From the NCBI GenBank assembly GCA_030147805.1, contig JASBUR010000023.1:1-43345 (forward strand): a stretch of DNA of 43,345 bases, read 5' to 3'. A model generated the notes under the pieces. It was given only the letters and a program-made list of their open reading frames with translations, had not been told where the DNA came from and ran no database searches. The number at the start of each line of letters is the position of its first letter. The first letter of the stretch is position 1. This document shows, piece by piece, positions 31,873 through 43,345 of the stretch. The stretch comes from Sphingomonadaceae bacterium. GTDB lineage: Bacteria > Pseudomonadota > Alphaproteobacteria > Sphingomonadales > Sphingomonadaceae. The translations under genes and the position numbers were made by a program.

Positions 31873-33148
31873 CGCCACAGCCCCCTTGCGGGCGCCGACC
31901 GACTGGAACTCGGCGGCGATGCAGGCCCGCATTCGCAACCGCTACCGCTCGGAGCGGCTGTTCCGCTTGGCCGGCCTGGCGGCGCTGGCGCTCGCCGGAC
32001 TGTTTCTCGCGTTTCTGCTCGTCAGCATCGGCTCGAAGGGGCTGACCGGATTCCAGCGCACCGACGTCAAGCTGACCGTCGCCTTCGATCCCGCCGTGCT
32101 CGGTGTCCCCGCGGGGACCCGCCAGCCGGCGGTGCTGCAGTCCGCCAATTATCAGCAGCTGCTCGACGCAGCCGTCGCGGCGAGCATCGGCCCCGATGCC
32201 GACGGCATCGTCAGCGAAGGGGCGTGGCTGAAGCTGCGCGATGCGCTGACCGAGAATCCCGCCCTGCTGGGCATGCGCGCCGACCTGTGGGTGCCGGCGA
32301 CCAGCGACGTCGACCTGCTCGCCAAGGGGATCGTCGATCGCGAGGCGGAGATGCGCTCGGTCAGCGACCGGGTCATCCGCGAATATGACCGGTTGCAGGC
32401 GGCGGGTGTGCTGCGCACCGGACTCAATACCACCTTCCTGTCGATGGCCGATTCGACCGATCCGGAGCTCGCGGGCATCTGGGGCGCGGCAAAGGGGTCG
32501 CTGCTGACGCTGTTCGTCACCTTGCTGATCAGCTTCCCGGTCGGGGTGCTCGCGGCGATCTATCTCGAGGAATATGCGACGCGGAATCGCTTTACCGACA
32601 TCATCGAGGTGAGCATCAACAATCTCGCCGCGGTGCCGTCGATCATCTTCGGACTGCTCGGGCTCGCGGTGTTTCTCAACTTCTTCGGCATGTCGCGGTC
32701 GGCGCCGCTGGTCGGCGGCCTGACGCTGGCGCTGATGACGCTGCCGGTCATCGTCATTTCGGGACGGATTGCGATCAAGTCGGTGCCGCCGTCGATCCGC
32801 GATGCGGCGCTCGGCGTCGGCGCGTCGCCGGTGCAGGTGGTGTTCCACCATGTGCTGCCGCTGGCGTTGCCGGGCATCCTGACCGGTACGATCATCGGCA
32901 TGGCGCGCGCGCTCGGCGAGACCGCGCCGCTGCTGATGATCGGCATGCGCGCCTTCGTCGCCGACGTCCCGTCGGGGCTGGCCAATCCGGCGACGGTGCT
33001 GCCGGTGCAGATCTTCCTGTGGTCCGACGACGTCCAGCGTGGCTTCGTCGAGAAGACCTCCGCCGCGATCATCGTGCTGCTGGTGTTTTTGATGTTGATG
33101 AACGGCATTGCCATCTATCTTCGCAACAAGTTCGAGAGACGCTGGTGA
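31865..33148 (+). CDS. pstA: Phosphate ABC transporter permease PstA
   Basis: 427-aa permease partner of PstC. It has an extra N-terminal region (about residues 1-200, DUF3333-like) containing one membrane segment ([19 protein letters not shown]) and a periplasmic loop, followed by the BPD permease core ([20 protein letters not shown]) and the EAA loop [22 protein letters not shown] 31865 overlaps pstC by 8 bp; the stop overlaps the GTG start of pstB. Both PstC and PstA carry enlarged periplasmic parts. Confidence 0.94.
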   Translation: MSSATAPLRAPTDWNSAAMQARIRNRYRSERLFRLAGLAALALAGLFLAFLLVSIGSKGLTGFQRTDVKLTVAFDPAVLGVPAGTRQPAVLQSANYQQLLDAAVAASIGPDADGIVSEGAWLKLRDALTENPALLGMRADLWVPATSDVDLLAKGIVDREAEMRSVSDRVIREYDRLQAAGVLRTGLNTTFLSMADSTDPELAGIWGAAKGSLLTLFVTLLISFPVGVLAAIYLEEYATRNRFTDIIEVSINNLAAVPSIIFGLLGLAVFLNFFGMSRSAPLVGGLTLALMTLPVIVISGRIAIKSVPPSIRDAALGVGASPVQVVFHHVLPLALPGILTGTIIGMARALGETAPLLMIGMRAFVADVPSGLANPATVLPVQIFLWSDDVQRGFVEKTSAAIIVLLVFLMLMNGIAIYLRNKFERRW

Positions 33149-33966
33149 ACGACATGGCCCTATCCGCGCCGGTATCGGCGGCGAGTTCGCAGCACGCGAC
33201 GCCCGACGCGACCGTCAAGATGACGGCGCGCAACGTCAACGTGTTCTACAGCGGCAAACAGGCGGTGAAGGACGTCTCGATCGACATCGGCCAGGAGAAT
33301 GTCACCGCGTTCATCGGCCCGTCGGGCTGCGGCAAGTCGACCTTCCTGCGCTGCCTCAACCGGATGAACGATACGATCGACGGCGCCAAGGTCACCGGCG
33401 ACATCGCGATCGACGGTGAGGACATCTACGGCGCGCAGATGGACGTGGTGCAGCTGCGCGCGCGCGTCGGCATGGTTTTCCAGAAGCCCAACCCGTTCCC
33501 CAAGTCGATCTACGAGAATGTTGCCTACGGTCCGCGCATCCACGGGCTGGCCCGGTCGAAGGTGGATCTCGACGAGATCGTCACCACCTCGCTGCAGCGC
33601 GCCGGGCTGTGGGATGAGGTCAAGGACCGGCTCGCCGACAGCGGCACCGCGCTGTCGGGCGGCCAGCAGCAGCGGCTGTGCATCGCCCGCGCCATCGCGG
33701 TCGATCCCGAGGTCGTGCTCATGGACGAGCCGGCTTCGGCGCTCGACCCGATCGCCACTGCGCGCATCGAGGAACTGATCGACGACCTGCGCGGCCGCTA
33801 CGCGATCGTCATCGTCACGCACAACATGCAGCAGGCGGCGCGCGTCAGCCAGAAGACCGCCTTCTTCCACCTCGGCACGCTCGTCGAATATGGCGACACG
33901 TCGGACATCTTCACCAATCCGCGCGAAACGCGGACGAAAGACTATATTACGGGCCGGTATGGCTGA
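33145..33966 (+). CDS. pstB: Phosphate ABC transporter ATP-binding protein PstB
   Basis: 273-aa ATPase of the Pst importer. Walker [10 protein letters not shown], PstB motif RCLNRMND, Q-loop [11 protein letters not shown], signature [14 protein letters not shown], Walker [13 protein letters not shown], switch His in VTHNM. GTG 33145 overlaps the pstA stop (GTGA) and has GAGAG 6 nt upstream; an ATG at 33154 is in frame and also possible, but lies too far from that site. phoU follows. Confidence 0.96.
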   Translation: MNDMALSAPVSAASSQHATPDATVKMTARNVNVFYSGKQAVKDVSIDIGQENVTAFIGPSGCGKSTFLRCLNRMNDTIDGAKVTGDIAIDGEDIYGAQMDVVQLRARVGMVFQKPNPFPKSIYENVAYGPRIHGLARSKVDLDEIVTTSLQRAGLWDEVKDRLADSGTALSGGQQQRLCIARAIAVDPEVVLMDEPASALDPIATARIEELIDDLRGRYAIVIVTHNMQQAARVSQKTAFFHLGTLVEYGDTSDIFTNPRETRTKDYITGRYG

Positions 33967-33979
33967 GGAGAATTGGCGC

Positions 33980-34705
33980 ATGGCGGAAAACCAGAGCCAC
34001 ACGGTCAAGTCGTTCGACGACGACCTCCGGCAGCTGCGCGCGCTGATCAGCGAAATGGGGGGGCTCGCCGAGCAGCAGATCATCGCCGCGATCGACGCGC
34101 TGGCGCGCCGCGACAGCGAAAGCGCCGCCAAGATCGTCGCGCAGGACAAGGCGATCGACGCGATCGAGGCCGAGGTCGAGCGGTTCGCGGTGCGCATCAT
34201 CGCGCTGCGGGCGCCGATGGCCGACGACCTGCGCGAGGTCATCGCGGCGCTCAAGATCAGTTCGGTGCTCGAGCGGATCGGCGACTATGCCAAGAACATC
34301 TCGAAGCGCACCCCGGTACTCGCCGAGAACAGCCTGATTCAGCCTGTCAGCATCCTGCCCGAGATGGGGCGGATCGTGGCGCGGATGGTGCGCGACGTGC
34401 TCGATGCCTTCGTCAACCGCGACGCCGAGCTGGCGGTCGACGTGTGCCAGCGCGACAAGCAGGTCGATGATTTCTACAACAGCCTGTTCCGGGCGCTCCT
34501 CACCTACATGATGGAGAATCCGCACCACATCACCGCCTGCGCGCACCTGCTGTTCATCGCCAAGAACCTCGAACGTATCGGCGATCATGCGACCAACGTC
34601 GCCGAGATGGTGCATTTCAGCGTGACCGGCGAACATATCGGCGAACGCCCCAAGGGCGATGCCACGCCCTATGTGAACATCGCGCCGGGGGATGCGACGT
34701 CATGA
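33980..34705 (+). CDS. phoU: Phosphate signalling complex protein PhoU
   Basis: 241-aa helical protein of two PhoU three-helix repeats. It links the Pst transporter to PhoR and restrains the Pho response under high phosphate. Repeat signatures: residues around RIGDYAKNISKR and the second ERIGDHATNVAEMVHF, with acidic metal-binding clusters. An ATG at 33959 overlaps pstB, but GAGGAG at 33965-33970 fits the ATG at 33980 with 9-nt spacing. The stop overlaps phoB (ATGA). Confidence 0.95.
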   Translation: MAENQSHTVKSFDDDLRQLRALISEMGGLAEQQIIAAIDALARRDSESAAKIVAQDKAIDAIEAEVERFAVRIIALRAPMADDLREVIAALKISSVLERIGDYAKNISKRTPVLAENSLIQPVSILPEMGRIVARMVRDVLDAFVNRDAELAVDVCQRDKQVDDFYNSLFRALLTYMMENPHHITACAHLLFIAKNLERIGDHATNVAEMVHFSVTGEHIGERPKGDATPYVNIAPGDATS

Positions 34706-35415
34706 ACAAGCCGCGCATCCTGCTCGTCGAGGACGACGAGAGCCTCGTCGAGCTCATCCGCTACAATCTCGGCGCCGCCGGCTTCGAGGTGACCTCCACC
34801 CCCGACGGCGAGGATGCGCTGATGCTCGCCGCCGAGGAAGCGCCCGACGTCGTCATCCTCGACTGGATGGTGGAGGGCGTTTCGGGGATCGAGGTCTGCC
34901 GCCGCCTGCGCCGCGCCGCCGCGACCGCCAACGTGCCGATCCTGATGCTCACCGCGCGCGCCGAAGAGGCCGACCGCATCCGCGGGCTCGAGACCGGTGC
35001 CGACGACTATCTCACCAAGCCCTTCAGCCCGCGCGAACTGATTGCCCGGATCAGGGCAGTGCTGCGCCGGCTGCGCCCGGCGTTGACCGGCGGCACGCTC
35101 GACTATGCCGGCCTCAGCATGGACACCTCGACGCACAAGGTGAGCCGCGACGGCAAGGCGCTCGCCATCGGCCCGACCGAGTTCCGGCTGCTCCGCCACC
35201 TGCTCGAACATCCCGAGCGGGTGTTCTCGCGCGAACAGCTCATGGATGCGGTGTGGGGCCGCGATGGCGACGTCGAGACGCGCACCGTCGACGTCCATAT
35301 CCGCCGCCTGCGCCGTGCGGTGAACCGCGACGACACGCTGCCCGACATGATCCGCACCGTGCGGTCGGCGGGCTACGCGCTGCAGATCGATCCGGCGCAG
35401 AGCCTCGCGAGCTGA
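34702..35415 (+). CDS. phoB: Phosphate regulon response regulator PhoB
   Basis: 237-aa OmpR-type response regulator. Receiver domain with acidic pair VEDDES, phosphoacceptor Asp54 (VVILDWMV), Thr in MLTARAEE and Lys106 (YLTKPFSP); winged-helix DNA-binding domain from about residue 135 with GPTEFRLLRHLLEHPERVFSREQLMDAVWG and VDVHIRRLRRAV, closely PhoB-like. ATG overlaps the phoU stop by 4 bp. Last gene of the operon; it would bind the box at 30363. Confidence 0.95.
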   Translation: MNKPRILLVEDDESLVELIRYNLGAAGFEVTSTPDGEDALMLAAEEAPDVVILDWMVEGVSGIEVCRRLRRAAATANVPILMLTARAEEADRIRGLETGADDYLTKPFSPRELIARIRAVLRRLRPALTGGTLDYAGLSMDTSTHKVSRDGKALAIGPTEFRLLRHLLEHPERVFSREQLMDAVWGRDGDVETRTVDVHIRRLRRAVNRDDTLPDMIRTVRSAGYALQIDPAQSLAS

Positions 35416-35460
35416 GATGCGCATCTGACCGCCCTCAGCAGCTGCGACTTGACGGCCATC

Positions 35461-35488
35461 TGTATTAGTTCAATATATCGCTAATACA
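35461..35488. promoter_or_regulatory. 28-bp dyad before the membrane protein gene
   Basis: Perfect 8-bp arms TGTATTAG and CTAATACA separated by 12 nt (TTCAATATATCG). It is AT-rich in a GC-rich setting and lies 15 bp before the ATG at 35504, so it probably overlaps the promoter as an operator. No regulator gene is adjacent. Confidence 0.55.
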
Positions 35489-35503
35489 TAGGCGGTCGAG
35501 GGA

Positions 35504-36208
35504 ATGACGGTGACGATCTACGCTGCCGCGCTGTTCGTCCATATTGCGCTCGCGTCGATCGCGCTGGCGTCAGGCTTCGCGGCCCTGCTGTCGCCCAAGG
35601 GGGGGCGCATTCACGCGGCGGCGGGCCAGATCTTTCTGCCGGCGATGCTCGTCATGACGACGAGCGCGCTTGCGCTGGTGGTCATCCGCGATGCCCCGAT
35701 CTCGATCGTCCCGTCGATGCTGACCTTCTATCTGGTCGTTACCGGCTGGCGCACCGTCGCGCGCAAGCGGCCCGCGGGCGACCCCGCCGACATCGCGCTG
35801 CTGCTGATGGCGCTCGGGGCGGGCGTCATCGGGCTGATCCTCGGCGCGGGGGTCGCGCAAGGTGCGACCGGCGTCGATAAGGATGGTTTTCCGGCTGCGG
35901 CCTATTTCATCTTCGGCGGCGTGGCGCTCATCGCCGCGGCGTTCGACGTCCGGATGATCGCAGCGCGTGGCGTGCGAGGCGCCCACCGCCTCGCGCGACA
36001 CTTGTGGCGCATGGGCCTGGCGCTGCTCATCGCGACGACCTCCTTCTTCCAGGGCCAGGAGAAGCTGTTTCCGGAGGCGCTTCAGGGGACGCTGCTCCTG
36101 CGGACGCCGGCGTTGATCGTCCTCGGGATGATGGCCTATTGGCTGTTGCGCCTGATGATCGGCAGCCTGCGACGGCGCCGCCGACCGTTGCCGGCACCGC
36201 TCACCTGA
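35504..36208 (+). CDS. Small multi-spanning membrane protein (DUF2306-like)
   Basis: 234-aa integral membrane protein with about seven hydrophobic helices (residues 5-27, 43-61, 65-80, 97-118, 128-147, 165-182, 198-217) and a basic C-terminus (LRRRRRPLP). It resembles DUF2306-type proteins of unknown function. Start ATG 35504 with GAGGGA upstream. Monocistronic: the AT-rich dyad lies before it, and its stop is 15 bp from that of convergent leuA. No active-site motif is recognised, apart from conserved-looking His residues in the first helix and in GGRIHAAAGQIF. Confidence 0.78.
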   Translation: MTVTIYAAALFVHIALASIALASGFAALLSPKGGRIHAAAGQIFLPAMLVMTTSALALVVIRDAPISIVPSMLTFYLVVTGWRTVARKRPAGDPADIALLLMALGAGVIGLILGAGVAQGATGVDKDGFPAAAYFIFGGVALIAAAFDVRMIAARGVRGAHRLARHLWRMGLALLIATTSFFQGQEKLFPEALQGTLLLRTPALIVLGMMAYWLLRLMIGSLRRRRRPLPAPLT

Positions 36209-36223
36209 CGGTCGGACGGCGGC

Positions 36224-37765
<1,542 letters not shown>

Positions 37766-37807
37766 GGCAATCGCGCCTTCATCCGGATTGAAACCTGGTT
37801 CGGATGT

Positions 37808-37867
37808 CCCTTAGGCGGCGATGCAACGGCTCCGTGCGGGGAGCAGCCTGACCGGCGCGCCTAAGGG
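37808..37867 (-). promoter_or_regulatory. leuA leader hairpin (attenuator element)
   Basis: On the minus-strand RNA a 10-bp perfect stem CCCTTAGGCG / CGCCTAAGGG closes a 40-nt loop. Its 5' arm contains the stop codon of the Leu-rich leader peptide. A ribosome that ends translation would mask this arm; one stalled at the Leu codons would leave it free. It therefore behaves like an anti-terminator or anti-sequestering stem. Nearer to leuA, CATCCG / CGGATG (37775-37802) can form an alternative stem beside the ribosome site. No U-run is seen, so translational rather than transcriptional attenuation is possible. Confidence 0.6.
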
Positions 37868-37905
37868 CGCGTAAGTCGAAGGAGGTGGGGCGTCGGGGCC
37901 GTCAT
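37861..37905 (-). CDS. leuA leader peptide
   Basis: 14-codon ORF reading MTAPTPHLLRLTRP, with Leu codons CTC, CTT and CTT in a four-codon stretch next to its end, 95 nt before leuA. Leu codons close to the stop and a stop inside a hairpin arm are the pattern of an amino-acid attenuation leader. An in-frame ATG at 37950 would make it 29 codons; neither start has a strong ribosome site. A function in sensing charged tRNA-Leu is inferred. Confidence 0.6.
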   Translation of the reverse strand: MTAPTPHLLRLTRP

Positions 37906-37950
37906 CGTGTGACTGTCTGCCGTTGTTGCTTCCGGTTGTCCAGAGGGCAT

Positions 37951-38156
37951 GATCGGTTACTTTACTGCCCAACGCGACCTGCGCTCGACACATCGTTATC
38001 CGCACGGCGCGTTTAGAGATTGTTGAGGCCGCTCGTATAGCGATGTCGCCAGAAGGCGATAGGGGGCCGTCGGGCCATCGCGCAGGGGAGTCGGAGAACT
38101 TTACACCACGCAGCGATGGCGCAGGAAAAGAGACATGATATCAATAAATTAGTGTT
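37951..38156. other. Non-coding gap between the leu leader and the PEP-CTERM promoter
   Basis: No supported gene. Contains an 8-bp inverted repeat GCCATCGC (38074-38081) / GCGATGGC (38113-38120) and a small hairpin TCGCC-AGAA-GGCGA (38046-38059). Both lie 40-110 bp upstream of the sigma-54 promoter, where an enhancer-binding activator would be expected to bind. The leuA promoter must also lie here, but no clear -35/-10 pair is seen. Confidence 0.4.
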
Positions 38157-38172
38157 TGGCATCTTTATTGCT
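38157..38172 (+). promoter_or_regulatory. Sigma-54 (-24/-12) promoter of the PEP-CTERM gene
   Basis: TGGCATCTTTATTGCT aligns without gaps to the RpoN consensus TGGCACG-N4-TTGCW: both the -24 GG and -12 GC are present at the exact spacing. Transcription would begin near 38183, 45 nt before the GTG start. PEP-CTERM genes in other bacteria are known to be driven by RpoN with the PrsK/PrsR pair. A TATAGT further down (38197) is a weaker sigma-70 alternative. Confidence 0.7.
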
Positions 38173-38227
38173 TCGTTACGGGTGTGAATTTCGTGCTATA
38201 GTATTTGAGTAACCAAGGGGCTGAATC

Positions 38228-39289
38228 GTGATCCGCTATTCTCTCGCTGCGCTGATGCTGCTGGCCGGGACGTCCGCCGTCGCCGGCCCGCTCGGCATCG
38301 CGGGCGACTATAACGAGTTCGTCATCGGCAACTCGAACCGCCAGTATGTCGATACGCACGGCAAGGTCGCCGTCGGCGGCAACCTGCAGCTCAACGGCGT
38401 GGCGATCGCCAGCCAGATGCCGACCGGCAGCACGACCAATCTCGTCGTCGGCGGCAACCTGACCGCCTCGAACGGTACGATCAACGGCAGCACGATCGTC
38501 GGCGGCAACGTCAACTACAACAACCCGACGATCAACGGGAACCTCAGCGCCGGCGGCTCGGTGACGTTCAACCCGAACGGTGGCGGGTCGGTCAACAACG
38601 GCGGCACGATCACCTACGGCACGAGCTTCATCAAGCCGAACTGGATGAACCCGCCCTCGATGCAGGGCTCGGTCACGCAGCCGATCGACTTCGCCGCCGC
38701 CGCGGCGACGCTGACCGCGCTGTCGCAGGCGCAGGTCGGCACCAACGATCCGACCGCGACCTTCCAGTGGTCGCAGCTGTTCTTCACCGGCGGCGCCGGG
38801 CTCAACGTCTACGGGATCACCGAGGCGATGCTCGAAGGCGCCAGCGGCGGTTTCAACATCAACGCCCCGTCGGGCGCGACGGTGATCATCAACGTCGCGG
38901 GGCAGGACCTGTCGCTGCTCAACACCGGCATGAACCTGACCGGCGGCATCACGCTCGATCGCATCCTGTGGAATTTCTACGAGGCGACCTCGCTGACCTT
39001 CGCCGGAAGCTGGAACGGCTCGGTGCTCGCCACGCAGGCGTCGGCCTATGCCAACTACGGCGGCATGAACGGCAATCTCATCGTCGCGGCGCTGCACGGC
39101 TATGGCGGCCCCGCTACGGCGTCGAGCCTCGAGACGCACACCAACTTCAACGGCCAGCCGACCTATTTCACCGGCGAGATGCGCCCGGTCGGCCCCACGC
39201 CGGTCCCCGAGCCTGGCACGCTGGCGCTGTTCGGCCTCGGCGCGATGCTCGCCGGTCTGTCGCGCCGCCGCCGCAAGGTCGAAGCCTAA
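38228..39289 (+). CDS. PEP-CTERM protein with choice-of-anchor A domain
   Basis: 353-aa exported surface protein. Signal peptide (LAALMLLAGTSAVA), then a choice-of-anchor A domain with repeated G-N-L-type beta turns (VGGNLQLNG, VGGNLTASNG, VGGNVNYNN, GNLSAGGSV) and, near the end, GSVLATQASAYANYGGMNGNLIVAAL, given here as the family hallmark. The C-terminus is a complete sorting signal: VPEPGTLALFGLGAMLAGL, then RRRRK. It should be processed by an exosortase, which is encoded elsewhere. GTG start 38228 with AAGGGG 7 nt upstream. A sigma-54 promoter precedes it and a strong terminator follows. Its likely role is in extracellular matrix, biofilm or floc, by analogy. Confidence 0.92.
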   Translation: MIRYSLAALMLLAGTSAVAGPLGIAGDYNEFVIGNSNRQYVDTHGKVAVGGNLQLNGVAIASQMPTGSTTNLVVGGNLTASNGTINGSTIVGGNVNYNNPTINGNLSAGGSVTFNPNGGGSVNNGGTITYGTSFIKPNWMNPPSMQGSVTQPIDFAAAAATLTALSQAQVGTNDPTATFQWSQLFFTGGAGLNVYGITEAMLEGASGGFNINAPSGATVIINVAGQDLSLLNTGMNLTGGITLDRILWNFYEATSLTFAGSWNGSVLATQASAYANYGGMNGNLIVAALHGYGGPATASSLETHTNFNGQPTYFTGEMRPVGPTPVPEPGTLALFGLGAMLAGLSRRRRKVEA

Positions 39290-39317
39290 GCGTCGCGACG
39301 CTCACGCAACTGCCAGA

Positions 39318-39345
39318 GGGCCGGTGCGGTGCACCGGCCCTTTTT
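39318..39345 (+). terminator. Intrinsic terminator of the PEP-CTERM gene
   Basis: 10-bp perfect stem GGGCCGGTGC / GCACCGGCCC with a GGT loop, followed by TTTTT, 28 bp after the stop. This is the clearest intrinsic terminator in the window. Confidence 0.93.
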
Positions 39346-39426
39346 CGATGGGCGCGCTCCGCGTCTTGACCCTGTAGCGGTTACGGGGTGCATCACATGC
39401 GCCGACGCCATCTGTCGGAGGATCGC

Positions 39427-41596
<2,170 letters not shown>

Positions 41597-41597
<1 letters not shown>

Positions 41598-43345
41598 CAG
41601 ACCAGCGCCTGACCGGCACTGCTCGCCTGGCCGGCCACCTCGGCGGCGTGCAGCATCATCTCGGTATGCGCCGCGCCGCTCGGAATCATCGGGAAACAAT
41701 TGGCGAGCTTGGCGACACGGCAGTCGACCATCACCGGCCCCGGCGCGGCGATCATCGCGGCAATGCCGTCGTCGAGCTCCTCGGGCTTCTCGATGCGCAT
41801 GCCGGTCCAGCCATAGGCCTCGGCGAGCTTCACGAAGTCGGGCAGCGCCTCGGAATAGCTTTCCGAATAGCGCCCGCCATGGTTCAGCTCCTGCCATTGG
41901 CGGACCATCCCCATATATTCGTTGTTGAGGATGAAGATCTTGACCGGCAGCCGGTACTGTTTGGCGGTCGACATCTCCTGAATGTTCATCAGGATCGACG
42001 CCTCGCCGGCGATGTCGATCACCAGCCGGTCGGGATGGCCGAGCTGCGCGCCGATCGCCGCGGGCAGGCCATAGCCCATCGTCCCGAGGCCGCCCGAGGT
42101 CAGCCAGCGGTTGGGTGCCTCGAAGCCGAAATGCTGCGCCGCCCACATCTGGTGCTGGCCGACCTCGGTCGAGATGATCGGGTCGAGATGGCGCGTCGCC
42201 TCGTACAGCCGCTTGATCGCCTGCTGCGGCAGGATCTCCTCGCCCTTCTGCTCGAAGGCGAGGCAGTCGCGCGCGCGCCATCCGGCGAGGCGCGCATTCC
42301 ATTCCTGGAGGTCGGCGCCGCGGTGGCCGCGGCGCTTCCATTCGGCGATCATGTCCTCGATCACCGAGCCGACGTCGCCGACGATGCCGAGGTCGACGCG
42401 CACGTTCTTGTTGATCGACGAACGGTCGATGTCGACGTGGATCTTGCGGCTGCCCGGCGAAAAGGCGTCGAGGCGGCCGGTGACGCGGTCGTCGAAGCGC
42501 GCGCCAAGGCACAGCATCAGGTCGCACTGGTTCATCGCCAGATTGGCCTCGTAGGTGCCGTGCATCCCGAGCATGCCGAGCCACTGCGGGTCGGTCGAGG
42601 GGAAGGCGCCGAGGCCCATCAGCGTGCTGGTCACCGGCGCGCCCGTCAGCTTCGCCAGCTCGCGCAGCGCCGCGCTCGCCGCGGGCCCCGAATTGATGAC
42701 CCCGCCGCCGGTATAGAGGATCGGCCGTTCGGCGGCCGCCAGCATGTCGACCGCCGCCGCGATCAGCGCCGCGTCGCCGGTCACCTGCGGGCGATAGGTC
42801 TTGTGCTCGATCGCCGGCGTCGGCGCATAGCGGGCACGGGTGATCTGTACGTCCTTGGGGATGTCGATGACCACCGGGCCGGGACGCCCCGAGGTGGCGA
42901 TGTGGAACGCCTCGTGGATCGTCGAACCCAGCCGATCGGCATCCTTCACCAGGTAGTTATGCTTCGAACAGTGGCGCGTGATGCCGACCGTATCGCATTC
43001 CTGGAAGGCGTCGGTGCCGATCAGGTGCGAGGGCACCTGCCCGGTGATGACGACGATCGGGATCGAATCGAGCATCGCGTCGGCGATTCCGGTGACCGCG
43101 TTGGTCGCGCCGGGGCCCGAGGTCACCAGCACGACGCCGGGCTTGCCCGTCGCGCGCGCATAGCCCTCGGCGGCATGGACGGCGCCGCCCTCCTGCCGGA
43201 CGAGAATGTGACGGATGCCGCTCTGCTGGAAGATCGCGTCGTAGATCGGCAGCACCGCGCCGCCCGGATAGCCGAAGATGACCTCGACGCCGAGATCGCT
43301 CAGCGCCTGGACGATGATCTCCGCTCCGGTCCTGCTCGGCCCAGC
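41597..43345 (-). CDS. ilvB: Acetolactate synthase large (catalytic) subunit, 5' end outside window
   Basis: Thiamine-diphosphate enzyme condensing pyruvate to acetolactate (or with 2-oxobutyrate). 582 codons are visible; the frame stays open to 43345 and reads SRTGAEIIVQALSDLGVEVI before FGYPGGAVLPIYD, so the true start lies just beyond the window and a start at 43255 would be wrong. ThDP glutamate in RQEGGAVHAAEGYARATG, FAD region RFDDRVTGRLDAF, and the ThDP/Mg motif at about GDRHRR-equivalent IDIAGEASILMNIQE, NNEYMGMVRQWQ. It leads the ilvB-ilvN-ilvC cluster; an attenuator, if present, would be outside the window. Confidence 0.96.

Noticed and set aside
37811..38005. 64-codon minus-strand ORF upstream of leuA as a protein gene
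   Set aside because: It is in a different frame from the Leu-rich leader, covers the hairpin, and shows no domain or ribosome site.

Overview
The window looks like chromosomal DNA of a high-GC alphaproteobacterium, most probably a sphingomonad. The evidence is consistently GC-rich codon use, a TonB-dependent receptor next to an MFS symporter and esterase-like hydrolases, short dyad repeats containing GTCGGGATGAC, and protein sequences that read like Sphingomonadaceae. No phage, insertion sequence, CRISPR array, tRNA or rRNA was seen. The two ends cut through pntB (left) and ilvB (right).

Layout. 1-3.6 kb: end of pntB, a Cu/Zn superoxide dismutase, a cupin, and an MBL-fold hydrolase overlapping a DUF4230 membrane protein. 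3.6-9.5 kb: NAD biosynthesis genes nadA and nadC enclose two exported peptidases, with 4-bp overlaps from the first peptidase through nadC. 9.5-12.4 kb: a DUF4112 protein, glutathione reductase, a DUF411 metal-binding protein and a GFA-type zinc protein. 12.5-21.9 kb: a probable substrate-utilisation island with an acyl-CoA ligase, a TetR regulator, two related class-C serine hydrolases (one exported, one cytoplasmic), a TonB-dependent receptor and a GPH/MFS symporter; a perfect 20-bp palindrome sits between the regulator and the hydrolase promoter. 21.9-25.7 kb: glmU and glmS, separated by a vapBC toxin-antitoxin pair whose 31-bp operator abuts the glmU stop. 25.8 kb: phosphoglycolate phosphatase.

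26.4-29.0 kb holds the most unusual locus: four overlapping minus-strand genes for a small Tat-exported protein, a PqqD-like protein, an HprK-related kinase and a nucleotidyltransferase. The last three form the so-called HPr-rel-A system of unknown function. The resemblance to RiPP tailoring (peptide-recognition domain, HprK-like kinase, nucleotidyltransferase) makes the small Tat protein a candidate substrate. The PqqD-like gene seems to need a CTG start.

29.1-35.4 kb: a phosphate operon phoR-pstC-pstA-pstB-phoU-phoB, without pstS, with a three-unit Pho box before pstC. 35.5-43.3 kb: a small membrane protein, then the branched-chain amino acid genes ilvB-ilvN-ilvC and leuA on the minus strand. 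leuA is preceded by a Leu-codon leader peptide and hairpin (attenuator). Between leuA and ilvC lie two plus-strand genes: a PEP-CTERM choice-of-anchor-A protein with a near-perfect sigma-54 promoter, and a frameshifted methyltransferase.
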